From positions 310,001 to 374,000 of the forward strand of contig JACDDU010000001.1 of NCBI GenBank assembly GCA_013816845.1: a DNA stretch of 64,000 nt, read 5' to 3'. Positions 1 through 9,180 of this stretch are shown piece by piece. Numbering within the stretch: the stretch's first letter is position 1; every line of letters begins with the position of its first letter. The position numbers were made by a program, and so were the translations under genes. The notes beneath the pieces are model-generated. The model saw nothing but the letters and a program-made list of their open reading frames with translations. It was not told where the DNA came from and searched no databases. This DNA is from Gammaproteobacteria bacterium (GTDB taxonomy: Bacteria > Pseudomonadota > Gammaproteobacteria > DSM-16500).

Positions 1-1164
1 AATAGTCCCAGTGTTAATACTGATGTGCAATTATTAAGTATTCGACAATCAATCTATAAACAACTCATGGCAATGGGTGGGGAGATTTTTAGTGAACCTT
101 TCCATTCTCATTTACTCTTAAGTGGTGTAGTAGAGGTACAAGCTGGTGCAATTGATCCTAGTGCTGCGCCGCACCGTTCTGATATTGATGTGACTAATGT
201 AAGTTTCGACTTATTTTTCATCGGACCAAGCAGATGGTTGCTGGGTTTTGTTGAGTTTTCTTATGACAATGGTTTGCCAGAAACTCATTTTTATCGGTTC
301 GCTAACTCTCGGGTTTATGTTAATAAAGCATTTGTAACGATTGGGGACTTCACCGTTACGCCTTGGTATGGTTCCTTTGGACAATTTTATGTCCCATTTG
401 GTACTTTCTCCACCGTCATGTTGAGTGATACTTTACCTAAATTAATTGGACGCACCAAAGCACGTGCCATTCAATTAGGTTATTGGGGCGATGGGGATAA
501 TGCTTTTTACGGCGCAGCTTATATTTTCCGCGGTGATAGTTATGCAGGCTCTGCAAGCCGAATTAATAATGGCGGCCTCAATTTTGGTTATCGGTTTAAA
601 TCAGCAGTAGTAAGTGGAAATGTTGGTGGTGGTTTAATTAGCAACATTGCAGATTCTGGGGGTATGCAATTAGGAACAGGATTTGCCTTTGCTGAGCAAA
701 TTTCACATCGAGTGCCTGCGTACAATTTGCGAGGCATATTTAATCTCGGTACCCACGTGGATTTAATTGGTGAATGGATAGGTGCTGCAAAAAGTTTTAG
801 TCCTAACGATATGTCTTATAATGGTCAGGGCGCAAAGCCTTCTGCATTTGACCTCGAGTTGGCTTATTCTTTCTTTATTTTACAAGATCGTCCAAGCTCT
901 ATCGGTATTGGCTATGGACATTCTTATGAAGCGCTTGCATTAGGAGTGCCCTTATCTCGTTATTCTATGGCGTTTAATACTTCCCTTTGGCGGAACACTT
1001 TGCAAAGTATTGAAATTCGTCATGATCAAAATTATGCAGCGAGTGATACCGGGAATGGCCCTGTTGCCGCAGCGATCCCTCCCGTTACTTGCACTTCAGC
1101 AGTTTGCTCTACTTCAGGGCAGGGGGATAATGCGATTGTTCTTTCCTTTGATTACTTCTTTTAA
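1..1164 (+). CDS. LbtU-like outer-membrane beta-barrel porin (5' truncated)
   Basis: The reading frame is open to the left edge, so the N-terminus, including any signal peptide, is missing; an internal GTG at 25 is not convincing as a start. The visible product begins with a short helical stretch and continues as alternating amphipathic strands rich in Gly, Tyr and Phe, ending in Phe-Phe, the usual C-terminal signature of an outer-membrane barrel. The pattern (a short helical lead, then a barrel with a 'LSGVVEVQAG'-type first strand) resembles the Legionella siderophore porin LbtU. If so, it would take up iron-siderophore across the outer membrane, but the substrate cannot be read from sequence. 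It converges with nth on a shared hairpin. Alternative: another porin of the same fold. Confidence 0.6.
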   Translation, partial: NSPSVNTDVQLLSIRQSIYKQLMAMGGEIFSEPFHSHLLLSGVVEVQAGAIDPSAAPHRSDIDVTNVSFDLFFIGPSRWLLGFVEFSYDNGLPETHFYRFANSRVYVNKAFVTIGDFTVTPWYGSFGQFYVPFGTFSTVMLSDTLPKLIGRTKARAIQLGYWGDGDNAFYGAAYIFRGDSYAGSASRINNGGLNFGYRFKSAVVSGNVGGGLISNIADSGGMQLGTGFAFAEQISHRVPAYNLRGIFNLGTHVDLIGEWIGAAKSFSPNDMSYNGQGAKPSAFDLELAYSFFILQDRPSSIGIGYGHSYEALALGVPLSRYSMAFNTSLWRNTLQSIEIRHDQNYAASDTGNGPVAAAIPPVTCTSAVCSTSGQGDNAIVLSFDYFF

Positions 1165-1172
1165 ATAAAACG

Positions 1173-1199
1173 ATCAGTGGGCGATTTCTGCCCACTGAT
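1173..1199. terminator. Bidirectional terminator between the porin gene and nth
   Basis: Ten-bp perfect inverted repeat (1173-1182 and 1190-1199) with a 7-nt loop, lying directly between the convergent stop codons. It is flanked by A-rich sequence on the left and T-rich sequence on the right, so it can work in both directions. Confidence 0.65.
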
Positions 1200-1858
1200 T
1201 ATTTCAATGCATTTTTTTCTTCTGCTAATGTTGTTTTATACGGATACTCACACCAGACACGAATAACACATTCTGGACAATGGGGCTTTCTTGCAACACA
1301 AACATAGCGTCCATGAAGAATCAACCAATGATGCGCGTTTGGTTTGAATTCATCAGGTATATTTTTCATTAATTGCTTTTCAACCGCTAACGGTGTTTTG
1401 CCCTTAGCTAAGCCAGTTCGATTTGCAACTCTGAAAATATGCGTATCGACTGCAATGGTTGGTTGATGAAAACACGTATTTAAAATAACGTTGGCTGTTT
1501 TTCTACCAACTCCCGGCAGCGTTTCAAGTTCTTCTCGAGTTGTAGGCACTTGGCCATGAAAATTTTGAATTAAAATTTTACAGGTTGCGATTACATTTTT
1601 AGCTTTGGTGGTGTACAAGCCGATTGTTTTAATGAACTGTCGAAGTCTTTCTTCCCCAAGGTCTAAGATTTTTTCCGGGGTATGAGCGATTGGAAATAAA
1701 AGTGCAGTTGCTTTATTGACTGACTTGTCCGTAGCTTGCGCAGATAAAATGACAGCAATTAACAATTCAAAATGGCTATGATAGTTAAGTTCAGTCGTTG
1801 GTTGCGGATTAATTTGTTCAAATTTTAAAAAAATTTTGCGAATGGTTTTTCTATCCAT
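1199..1858 (-). CDS. nth: Endonuclease III
   Basis: Base-excision repair DNA glycosylase/AP lyase that removes oxidised pyrimidines. The 219-residue product has the helix-hairpin-helix motif LPGVGRKTA (about 114-122), with the catalytic lysine at 120 and the catalytic aspartate at 138 in VDTH. Four cysteines at 187, 194, 197 and 203 (C-X6-C-X2-C-X5-C) form the [4Fe-4S] site. Length and residue positions match the E. coli enzyme, so the start is secure. It is divergent from the glycosyltransferase gene with only a short gap and converges with the porin gene. Nothing unusual was seen. Confidence 0.95.
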   Translation of the reverse strand: MDRKTIRKIFLKFEQINPQPTTELNYHSHFELLIAVILSAQATDKSVNKATALLFPIAHTPEKILDLGEERLRQFIKTIGLYTTKAKNVIATCKILIQNFHGQVPTTREELETLPGVGRKTANVILNTCFHQPTIAVDTHIFRVANRTGLAKGKTPLAVEKQLMKNIPDEFKPNAHHWLILHGRYVCVARKPHCPECVIRVWCEYPYKTTLAEEKNALK

Positions 1859-1947
1859 TTTGATCTTCTCAACTTATAATGATTCCCAATTTATTTATTG
1901 ATGGACCGAGCTCGCGTCGTAGGTTGGTAGAATTAAGGCCATTTGAC

Positions 1948-2958
1948 ATGCAACCGTATCTTAGCATAGTTATTCCCGTTCATAATGAACAAGAAGTTCT
2001 TGAAGAATTATACACACGTTTGACCACCTCACTCGATCGACTTGAATTACCCTACGAAATTATTTTTACTAATGATGGCAGCACCGATCATTCATCTTCG
2101 CTATTGCAAAACTTTCATCAACGACGACCCCACCACATTCGCGTGATTGAATTCAATGGCAACTTTGGTCAGCACATGGCTATCATGGCAGGTTTTGAGC
2201 GAGTTCGTGGTGAAATTATAATCACGATGGATGCAGATTTACAAAATCCTCCAGAAGAAATTGGCAAGCTTGTTTCTGCTATGCAAGCTGGCCATGATGT
2301 TGTTAATACTTACAGGCAAAATCGTCAAGATTCTTTATGGCGTAAAAAATTCTCTCATTGGCATAATCAAATTCGTGCATGGATGATGCCAAAATTGAAA
2401 ATGCGAGATGAGGGTTGTATGCTGCGTGCATATCGACGCAACATTGTGGATTTAATGGCCGCAAGTTGTGAAAGCACTACCTTTATCCCTGCTTTAGCGT
2501 TAACTTATGCGGCCAACCCCACTGAAGTTCCGGTACTGCATGCGGAGCGAAGTGCGGGCACCTCTAGTTATGGCTTTTATCAACTCATTCGTTACAACTT
2601 TGATCTTGTTACGGGCTTTTCAGTTTTTCCGCTACAAGTGTTTACGATGATCGGTGTTTTAATTTCGATGTGTAGTTTTGCATTTGTAATTTTTCTTTTT
2701 CTTCGCCGTATGTTCTTAGGACCGGAAGTTGAAGGAGTGTTCACACTGTTTGCTATCCTCTTTTTTCTGTTAGGCATCGTGCTTTTTGGATTAGGGATCG
2801 TGGGTGAATATGTAGGGCGGATTTATCAAGAAGTTCGCAAACGTCCCCGTTTCGTTATTCGTGAGGTGTTGGAAAGCGCTTTGACTGACGATGTGTTAAC
2901 GCTTCCGCCAAGAGTTGCTCCCGTACTTGCTAAGGAATCTGATGCAATTGGCACTTGA
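1948..2958 (+). CDS. Family 2 glycosyltransferase, ArnC/GtrB type
   Basis: Membrane-anchored glycosyltransferase that transfers a sugar to or from a polyprenyl phosphate carrier. The GT-A domain opens with [10 protein letters not shown], carries the metal-binding stretch [11 protein letters not shown], and is followed by two C-terminal transmembrane helices and the [12 protein letters not shown] segment typical of ArnC and GtrB. I chose the ATG at 1948 (336 residues, close to the family length); an in-frame ATG at 1879 would add 23 residues unlike the family, next to a TATAAT-like sequence. The gene overlaps rnhB by 17 bp, so the two are probably cotranscribed. The sugar is unknown: aminoarabinose modification of lipid A is possible, but no other arn gene is in the window. 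Confidence 0.8.
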   Translation: MQPYLSIVIPVHNEQEVLEELYTRLTTSLDRLELPYEIIFTNDGSTDHSSSLLQNFHQRRPHHIRVIEFNGNFGQHMAIMAGFERVRGEIIITMDADLQNPPEEIGKLVSAMQAGHDVVNTYRQNRQDSLWRKKFSHWHNQIRAWMMPKLKMRDEGCMLRAYRRNIVDLMAASCESTTFIPALALTYAANPTEVPVLHAERSAGTSSYGFYQLIRYNFDLVTGFSVFPLQVFTMIGVLISMCSFAFVIFLFLRRMFLGPEVEGVFTLFAILFFLLGIVLFGLGIVGEYVGRIYQEVRKRPRFVIREVLESALTDDVLTLPPRVAPVLAKESDAIGT

Positions 2959-3529
2959 GGAAGAATTTGTTGCAGGCGTTGATGAAGCAGGACGTGGGCC
3001 CTTAGCAGGCCCAGTTATTGCAGCTGCGGTTATACTTAATCCAAAAAAAAGAATACGCGGTTTAGCGGATTCAAAATTATTGTCAGAAAAAGAACGTTTA
3101 CGGTTATTTGACGAAATTAGAAAACATTGTCTTGCTTGGAGTGTAGCGCGCGGTACGGTCAATGAAATTGATACCGTAAATATTCTGCAAGCGACTTTTC
3201 TTGCGATGCAACGCGCTGTTCGTCAACTACATATACCACCTACCCTTGCACTCATTGATGGCAACTTATGCCCTGCTTTTCCTTGCGCTGCCAAGTCGAT
3301 TATCAAAGGAGATCAATTGGAACCTGCTATTAGTGCCGCATCTATTATCGCCAAAGTTTTACGGGATCGTTTAATGACGATGTTGGATAAACGTTATCCC
3401 CACTATGGATTTGCCCAACACAAAGGATATGGAACCGAACAACATTTAACTTCACTTCGTCAGCATGGTCCAAGTCGCATCCACCGGCGCTCGTTTGCCC
3501 CAGTTGCTGCACTCTATCGATCCAGTTAG
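2942..3529 (+). CDS. rnhB: Ribonuclease HII
   Basis: Cleaves RNA in RNA/DNA hybrids and removes single ribonucleotides from DNA. The acidic active-site motifs [19 protein letters not shown] and LIDGN are present in the right order. The ATG at 2942 has an AAGGA ribosome-binding site five bases upstream and gives 195 residues, close to the E. coli length; the longer frame from 2915 adds nine unlikely residues. It overlaps the end of the glycosyltransferase gene, suggesting translational coupling. Confidence 0.93.
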   Translation: MQLALEEEFVAGVDEAGRGPLAGPVIAAAVILNPKKRIRGLADSKLLSEKERLRLFDEIRKHCLAWSVARGTVNEIDTVNILQATFLAMQRAVRQLHIPPTLALIDGNLCPAFPCAAKSIIKGDQLEPAISAASIIAKVLRDRLMTMLDKRYPHYGFAQHKGYGTEQHLTSLRQHGPSRIHRRSFAPVAALYRSS

Positions 3530-3562
3530 ATTTTACCTAATATAGATTAATCATATAAAAAA

Positions 3563-3592
3563 TTACCTCTCCTGTATAAAGTTTGCTACAAT
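3563..3592 (+). promoter_or_regulatory. Sigma-70-like promoter for the 3625 gene
   Basis: TTACCT and TACAAT separated by 18 bp, about 33 bp before the start codon. The -10 element is good and the -35 weak. It indicates that the effector-like gene is transcribed separately from rnhB. Confidence 0.45.
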
Positions 3593-3624
3593 GCGCAAAA
3601 AATAACTAGAACAGAGGCGATAAG

Positions 3625-4662
3625 ATGAAATCTACTCAGGTCCTGCGGATTGACTCCACTAATTTTACGCTCGCACAATCGGCTAAAAAATATACAAACT
3701 CTACGCTGAATCAAACCCTAGCTCAACAAGAAAAATATAGCGAACCAGGTGAAAGCCTATCCCTACTCTCATCATTAAACGACCTCTATCGTGTTGATCC
3801 TGATGATTTAATCTATGAATTCATGGGATCGACCAACCTAGTAAAGCAAGCAGAAATGAGTGACATAGCTTATGCCAATCGGGCAGCGGATTATCTTTTT
3901 AGTGCAATCGAAACGGGAAAAAGTAAAAAGGTTAACATTGAATTTTTTGAAATGGATCGAGGTATACATAACCTCATTGTCATTGGCAGAAATCCGCAGA
4001 CCGATCCGAAGAATCCATTAACATGGGGTCCAGACGTTTATATTTGTGATCCTTTATTAAACGTTGTACTTTGTGCTACAGATTATGTGCGTTACTTAGA
4101 ACATTACAAAATTTACGCTGAAAAAGTGAGTAGACCCCTAGCTAGTTCTACGCATTCCACAACGGTAGAATGTCGAATCGATAAGACATCATTTATTTTA
4201 ACTACACTCTTAGAAAAGCGCAGTAATAATCGTTATTTGGAAGAAATGAAGAATTTATTTGAATTCAAAATTAATTTATTGATTCAAGTATTAGATTCAC
4301 TAAAAAATGATTTAAAAAGTACAAGTGATTTACCTTCACTTTCTATTGAAAGGATGATCGATGAACTGAAAAATCTAAAAATCGATAAATCGATTTGTAA
4401 CTATACCGATGCTAGATCTAAGCTCTCGGATTCACTTAAGGATACTTTTAAATCCATAAAAAATCTCATCGATCAATTATTCCCTTCTGAGACAATGGTT
4501 AAAATTAAAAAGGAGTCGGGGTTTTATTCATTTTTTAGAGAAAACAAAAAAATGGCTTCACAAGCTGACTTGAAGGCATTACAACATTTCAATGTTAGCT
4601 TAAAGCAAATTGAGCGGGCACATGAATTTTATAACCAATCAATGCTGCACTCTAAACCCTGA
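3625..4662 (+). CDS. Unknown protein, effector-like
   Basis: I do not recognise a named family for this 345-residue protein. It has no signal peptide or membrane segment. The middle contains a compact segment, roughly 75-162, with H115 in GIHNLIVIGR and a CDP triad at 141-143 after a Trp-Gly-Pro turn. This layout recalls papain-like folds in Legionellales effectors, where an upstream Cys pairs with this His and Asp; no Cys is present before residue 141, so any such activity may be lost. The C-terminal half is Lys/Leu/Asn-rich and helical. The gene stands alone behind its own promoter, with GAGGCGATAAG before the ATG. A secreted effector is an inference from style and context only. Confidence 0.6.
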   Translation: MKSTQVLRIDSTNFTLAQSAKKYTNSTLNQTLAQQEKYSEPGESLSLLSSLNDLYRVDPDDLIYEFMGSTNLVKQAEMSDIAYANRAADYLFSAIETGKSKKVNIEFFEMDRGIHNLIVIGRNPQTDPKNPLTWGPDVYICDPLLNVVLCATDYVRYLEHYKIYAEKVSRPLASSTHSTTVECRIDKTSFILTTLLEKRSNNRYLEEMKNLFEFKINLLIQVLDSLKNDLKSTSDLPSLSIERMIDELKNLKIDKSICNYTDARSKLSDSLKDTFKSIKNLIDQLFPSETMVKIKKESGFYSFFRENKKMASQADLKALQHFNVSLKQIERAHEFYNQSMLHSKP

Positions 4663-4690
4663 TTGATTATTAAATTTCAGTTAGTATAAT
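4663..4690 (+). promoter_or_regulatory. Sigma-70-like promoter for the 4723 gene
   Basis: TTGATT (4663-4668) and TATAAT (4685-4690) with a 16-bp spacer, 32 bp before the ATG. The element begins right after the stop of the preceding gene, so the two effector-like genes are separate units. Confidence 0.55.
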
Positions 4691-4722
4691 GAGACTTATT
4701 ATTATAATAATGGTTAGACCTT

Positions 4723-6351
4723 ATGCTGCCCCAGGACCCACTGGCTGAAATTAGACCTGCTGATAAGACCTATCTCTATACCAATATAAACTTCCCTTGC
4801 CTCGTAGGTCGGGGAGAGGCGATGGAAAATCTTAAATCGGCAAAAAATGATTTTCAGTACTATCACATTATGGCAAGGAATGCCCTACGTCATTTAACGT
4901 ATGGGACTTCCATCTATGAAACCGGTTTACTGAATTGGACTGCGTTTAAAGCATTATTTATCACAAAAAATCCAAAATTATTAAAAGCCTTACGCGTCGA
5001 AATGGAGCAAATTTTTTGGCGATCCTATGAGCACCTGTCCAATGATGTGATTGATCCCGAAGCTTCAGCACGTCTAGAAATTTTTATCAAAAATCTTTTA
5101 GCCGCCTATCCCTACATGGATCCGGAAGAAGGTGAAGAAGTATACCTTCCTAAAAAAGCGGAAAATGGAAAATGGGATTATGTTGGGTTTAAATTTAACC
5201 GTTTAGACATTTCACCTCAAGCCGGCTTGATTTCATATCTCATGACTGATGAATATCGGTTGTATGCTTACGGACTAGCGCCTTTAAAAGGTGGTTATTC
5301 GCCTTATTTATTACTCATGGGTACCCAGTATCCAGGAGGCCAAGGGGCAAGTTTAAACTGGTTGCATAATTTTACACCGATGAAGTCTATTGGTGAGGGA
5401 CATGATTTAAAGAATGTCCAGGCATGGTTGGAAAAACATCCCGATACGATTGTGAGCGGGCATAGTAAAGGTGGCACCTTAGCCATGATCGTTGCCGCGC
5501 TTTATCCAAAATATGTTAAGGAAGCAAATTGTTTAAATCCAGCACCTTTAACCCCGCATACGCTCGCGCGCTTAAAGAAAATTGTTGAACTTAAAGCAAA
5601 AGATAAACCAGCTCCGGTACATGTTTATGTTCAAATGAATGATCCAGTTTTTTTACTGGGCAAACAATTTTCGGAAGGTTCTTTGATTTATCAAATTGGT
5701 AATAAGGACGATCATTATTCGCTATTGGAATCGCATGCTCATTACCTTGCTGGTCGTAAGTCTACTATTATTGCAGCGTACCCTGAGAATGATTCAAAGT
5801 TATTACAAAGAGGGTTTATCTCGGAAATGAAAGAAGTTGCCAATTGGGCAATATTTCCACCGCTTTATATCCATTTAGTTTATAAGTTGGGCCTTGACCA
5901 TGTTCGATCCAAATTGGGTCAAGGGACATCCAAAGAAGCCATCGCTTTCAATGCGGGTAAAGCTCTCGCCGATATTTTTACAGCGGGGATTCTTTTGGGG
6001 GTGTTGGTATTCTCAGCAGCTATTGCAATATTGATCGGCTTTCCTTGGGCAAGTTTTAAAACTGCAATAAAAGCAATTAATCAAAAAAAAAACCCGAAAA
6101 CACCCGACCGTGAAGAAAGGCCGGAACACCAATCTCATACGTTAGGGACGACTGCTAAAATAGCTAAAGACTTACGCTTCGCACCTGAATTACAACCTTC
6201 AGTCCAGCAAAAAAAGGATAATGCTTCGGCTAGTGCTACTAAACAAGATGTTTTAGTTTTAGGTAAGTATCATCTGTACGGCACACCACCACCTGATAAT
6301 TCACACAGCCGGCCCCAAGATACCTCAACTTTTTCATTCATTAATCCTTAA
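4723..6351 (+). CDS. Alpha/beta-hydrolase (lipase-like) with C-terminal membrane segment
   Basis: The 542-residue product has a nucleophile elbow GHSKGG with Ser248, followed by NDPVF (Asp307) and ESHAHY (His338 or His340) at the spacing expected of a serine-hydrolase triad. A single hydrophobic segment lies at about 418-442, followed by a basic stretch and a long Pro/Ser/Gln-rich tail likely to be disordered. There is no N-terminal signal peptide. The combination (lipase-like core, one late membrane helix, flexible tail) is more typical of a type IV-secreted effector acting on host membranes than of a housekeeping lipase. The substrate is unknown. No start other than the ATG at 4723 is favoured; its ribosome-binding site is weak. 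Confidence 0.65.
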   Translation: MLPQDPLAEIRPADKTYLYTNINFPCLVGRGEAMENLKSAKNDFQYYHIMARNALRHLTYGTSIYETGLLNWTAFKALFITKNPKLLKALRVEMEQIFWRSYEHLSNDVIDPEASARLEIFIKNLLAAYPYMDPEEGEEVYLPKKAENGKWDYVGFKFNRLDISPQAGLISYLMTDEYRLYAYGLAPLKGGYSPYLLLMGTQYPGGQGASLNWLHNFTPMKSIGEGHDLKNVQAWLEKHPDTIVSGHSKGGTLAMIVAALYPKYVKEANCLNPAPLTPHTLARLKKIVELKAKDKPAPVHVYVQMNDPVFLLGKQFSEGSLIYQIGNKDDHYSLLESHAHYLAGRKSTIIAAYPENDSKLLQRGFISEMKEVANWAIFPPLYIHLVYKLGLDHVRSKLGQGTSKEAIAFNAGKALADIFTAGILLGVLVFSAAIAILIGFPWASFKTAIKAINQKKNPKTPDREERPEHQSHTLGTTAKIAKDLRFAPELQPSVQQKKDNASASATKQDVLVLGKYHLYGTPPPDNSHSRPQDTSTFSFINP

Positions 6352-6447
6352 TATAATTAAAGACTTAAAATTTAAAATTGATGTGGAGGCTTAATTACCT
6401 TTTTTCCCGTGTTAAAATAACTTTGAGGACACATGAGGAGTCAGGTT

Positions 6448-6678
6448 ATGGGAAAAAAGGATAGTAAGTGGTCATTTTTAATTAAATTAATTTTAGTTGT
6501 AGGATTTACAACAGCAACAATGAACGCTTATGCAAGTTATCGACCTGTAAGCTATTACGGTCCTGACTGTAATGGCTATTACCGGGGAAGTGATTGCAGC
6601 ATCATTGTTTGGGTTCCTTGCCATTGGGATCCTTATGGTAATTACGTAGAAGGCGCTTGGGTGGCAGTTAATCGCTAG
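6448..6678 (+). CDS. Small exported Tyr/Cys/Trp-rich protein
   Basis: Not recognised as a named family. The ATG at 6448 is preferred over the in-frame ATG at 6433 because GAGGAG lies seven bases upstream; it gives 76 residues. A basic N-terminus and a hydrophobic helix ending in NAYA form a probable signal peptide, leaving a mature protein of about 48 residues with three cysteines. The mature part has WVPCHWDPYGNYVEGAW, which resembles the 'GHW...G.W' repeats of small exported bacterial proteins of unknown function. Confidence 0.55.
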   Translation: MGKKDSKWSFLIKLILVVGFTTATMNAYASYRPVSYYGPDCNGYYRGSDCSIIVWVPCHWDPYGNYVEGAWVAVNR

Positions 6679-6686
6679 TGTTCTTA

Positions 6687-6718
6687 CATTGAGTTGAGCG
6701 GATTCGTTCAACTCAATG
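6687..6718 (+). terminator. Hairpin between the small exported gene and proB
   Basis: Inverted repeat with 11 perfect pairs (6687-6697 with 6708-6718), extended inwards by three more pairs to a GATT loop. No clear T-tract follows, so it may be a weak terminator or a processing hairpin. Confidence 0.4.
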
Positions 6719-6754
6719 AATATCTTAGAATAATAATTATAAATTAACGTTGGA

Positions 6755-7876
6755 ATGTTTTTGAAAAATACAATTGCGCAAGCCAAAAGGTTAGTCATTA
6801 AAATTGGCTCAGCCTTACTCGTGAATCAAATAACGGGTGCTATCAATTATCCATGGTTAGAAGCATTGATTGCTGATGTAGTGACTTGCGTGCAACGCGG
6901 GCAACAAATCGCTATTGTCTCTTCTGGCTCGATTGCAATTGGTCGGCATCAATTAAAGCTGAGCAATACATCCTTAACACTTGAGGAAAAACAAGCTGCG
7001 GCTGCCGTTGGCCAAATTCAACTCGCACAAGTTTACCAAGAAATTCTTGCGCAGCATCAACTTAAAGTTGCGCAAATCTTATTAACGCTTGATGACAGCG
7101 AAAATCGTAGGCGTTATTTAAATGCTAAAAATACCTTAGAAAAATTACTCTCTTTAAATGTCATTCCTATCATTAATGAAAATGATACGGTGGCCACAGC
7201 TGAGATTCGGTATGGGGATAATGACCGCTTGGCGGCGCGGGTGGCGCAAATGGTTGGGGCTGATACGTTGGTGCTGCTTTCAGACATTGATGGGTTTTAC
7301 AATGCAGATCCTAAACTTCATCCTGCAGCGCAACTTATTCCCGTCGTTCAGCAATTGACACCAGATATTATTAAGCTGGCGGGTGATTCAATCACGGAAG
7401 TAGGGTCAGGGGGGATGATTACCAAATTACTTGCCGCGAAAATTTCCATGGCTTGTGGATGTAAAATGGTGATTTCGAATGGTAAAGCTTTTCATCCCTT
7501 GCAAAATATCGATCTGCAAGATAAAAAAACTTGGTTTATTCCTGACTCGAATCCTTTAAGTGCGCGAAAAAACTGGTTAAAAAACCATTTGAAGCCCAAG
7601 GGGAGAATTAAGATTGATCACGGCGCCGTTTTGGCTTTAAGACAAGGTAAAAGTCTACTTGCAGCGGGCATTGTTTTAGTTGAAGGTGAATTTCACAAAG
7701 GGGATGCTGTGGAAGTTATAAGTCCTCAAGCTGAAGCTTTGGCGCGTGGATTAATTAATTATAACAGTTATGAAGCTACAAGATTAATCGGTCATAATAG
7801 CGAATCCATTGAAAAAGTTCTCGGTTATAAAGGGTCGCAAGAAATAATTCATAGAAATGATTTAGTGTTGTTATAA
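6755..7876 (+). CDS. proB: Glutamate 5-kinase
   Basis: First step of proline synthesis: ATP-dependent phosphorylation of glutamate to glutamyl-5-phosphate. The 373-residue product has the amino-acid kinase core (VIKIGSALL near the start, VSSGSIAIG, INENDTV, LSDIDGFY, GSGGMITK) and a C-terminal PUA domain from about residue 278, as in the E. coli enzyme (367 residues). The next gene, proA, begins on the base after its stop codon, so the two form an operon and its product can be channelled to ProA. ProC, for the last step, is not in the window. Confidence 0.95.
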   Translation: MFLKNTIAQAKRLVIKIGSALLVNQITGAINYPWLEALIADVVTCVQRGQQIAIVSSGSIAIGRHQLKLSNTSLTLEEKQAAAAVGQIQLAQVYQEILAQHQLKVAQILLTLDDSENRRRYLNAKNTLEKLLSLNVIPIINENDTVATAEIRYGDNDRLAARVAQMVGADTLVLLSDIDGFYNADPKLHPAAQLIPVVQQLTPDIIKLAGDSITEVGSGGMITKLLAAKISMACGCKMVISNGKAFHPLQNIDLQDKKTWFIPDSNPLSARKNWLKNHLKPKGRIKIDHGAVLALRQGKSLLAAGIVLVEGEFHKGDAVEVISPQAEALARGLINYNSYEATRLIGHNSESIEKVLGYKGSQEIIHRNDLVLL

Positions 7877-9157
7877 GTGGAGATTAAGTTTTTGCAAGAT
7901 CAGGACCTTAAAGATACAGTCTTAGCGATTGCCGTTGCTGCGCGCCAAGCAGCCACTACGCTCGCCCAAGCGTCAAACGACCAAAAAAATTTAGCGCTGC
8001 ACCATATTGCTAAAAACATTCGTAGGCATGCAGCCTTAATTTTGCAAGCGAATACCAAAGATTTATTAGCAGCAAAACAAAATAATCTTTCTACTGCTCT
8101 CATGGACCGTTTACTTTTAAATGCTGAGCGCATTGCTGCTATGGCAAATGGTTTAGAAGCAGTGGCTGAGCTTACAGATCCAGTTGGAAAAATTTTAACA
8201 AAAATTATTCGACCTAATGGGTTAGAAATTATTAAAAAGAGTGTTCCTCTTGGGGTTCTTGGCGTGATTTATGAATCACGTCCCAATGTAACTGCCGATG
8301 CTTCCGCCTTAGCTATTAAATCGGGTAATGCAATTATACTTCGGGGCGGTAGTGATAGTTTCCACACCTCTTGCGCTTTAATGACATCTATCACACAAGG
8401 TTTAACTGCAGCGGGTTTTCCAGAAACCTGTGTACAGCTCATTCCAACTGTTGATCGCGAAGCGATTTATGCGCTCTTGCAATTAGATGAATATGTCGAT
8501 GTCATCATACCGCGGGGTGGCCAACAGCTCATTAAACACATTGTTCAACATAGTCGCATTCCTCTTTTTAAGCATTTAGCAGGCATTTGCCATACTTATA
8601 TTCATCGCCATGCCGATCTTACGACGGCTATTAGCATTGTTGTAAACGCAAAAATGCGCCGGACTGGAATCTGCGGTGCCACGGAAGTTTTGCTAATTGA
8701 TCAATCTATTTTATCAACGCATTTAGTGCCTATTGTCACGGCGCTGATTGATGCGGGTTGCACCGTGCGTGGTGATTTGCAAGCAGTTACTGCAGATGCT
8801 CGCATTCAACCAGCTTTTGAGGCAGACTTTGATACAGAATTTTTAGATGCGGTGATTGCGGTTAAGACCGTGCCTGATTTAGTTGGTGCAGTTCAACACA
8901 TTGCTTTGCATGGTACTCATCATACCGATGCAATCATCACCACAGACGAACAAAGTGCAACTACTTTTTTAGAGCAAGTTGATAGCGCCATTGTCATGCA
9001 TAATACATCGACTCAATTTGCTGATGGTGGCGAATTTGGCATGGGTGCTGAAATGGGCATTGCGACGGGTAAGCTTCATGCGCGCGGTCCCATTGGCGTT
9101 GAGCAACTTACCACGTTTAAATATCAAGTGCGCGGTCAGGGGCAGGTTAGACCGTAA
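7877..9157 (+). CDS. proA: Gamma-glutamyl phosphate reductase
   Basis: Second step of proline synthesis: NADPH-dependent reduction of glutamyl-5-phosphate to glutamate semialdehyde. The aldehyde-dehydrogenase fold is evident from VPLGVLGVIYESRPNV, the IILRGGSD segment, IPRGGQQLI, the nucleophilic cysteine in GICGATEVL, and the C-terminal FADGGEFGMGAEMGI. Length (426) fits the family (417 in E. coli). The start is taken as GTG at 7877, abutting the proB stop; a TTG at 7892 with GGAG upstream is an alternative that would shorten the N-terminus by five residues. Confidence 0.94.
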   Translation: MEIKFLQDQDLKDTVLAIAVAARQAATTLAQASNDQKNLALHHIAKNIRRHAALILQANTKDLLAAKQNNLSTALMDRLLLNAERIAAMANGLEAVAELTDPVGKILTKIIRPNGLEIIKKSVPLGVLGVIYESRPNVTADASALAIKSGNAIILRGGSDSFHTSCALMTSITQGLTAAGFPETCVQLIPTVDREAIYALLQLDEYVDVIIPRGGQQLIKHIVQHSRIPLFKHLAGICHTYIHRHADLTTAISIVVNAKMRRTGICGATEVLLIDQSILSTHLVPIVTALIDAGCTVRGDLQAVTADARIQPAFEADFDTEFLDAVIAVKTVPDLVGAVQHIALHGTHHTDAIITTDEQSATTFLEQVDSAIVMHNTSTQFADGGEFGMGAEMGIATGKLHARGPIGVEQLTTFKYQVRGQGQVRP

Positions 9158-9180
9158 GTGTTGGGTTACAAGGAGGTTGG

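Noticed and set aside
1879-1947. An upstream start for the glycosyltransferase at 1879
   Set aside because: Adds 23 residues not seen in the family, and its ATG is part of a TATAAT-like sequence, which fits a promoter better than a start codon.
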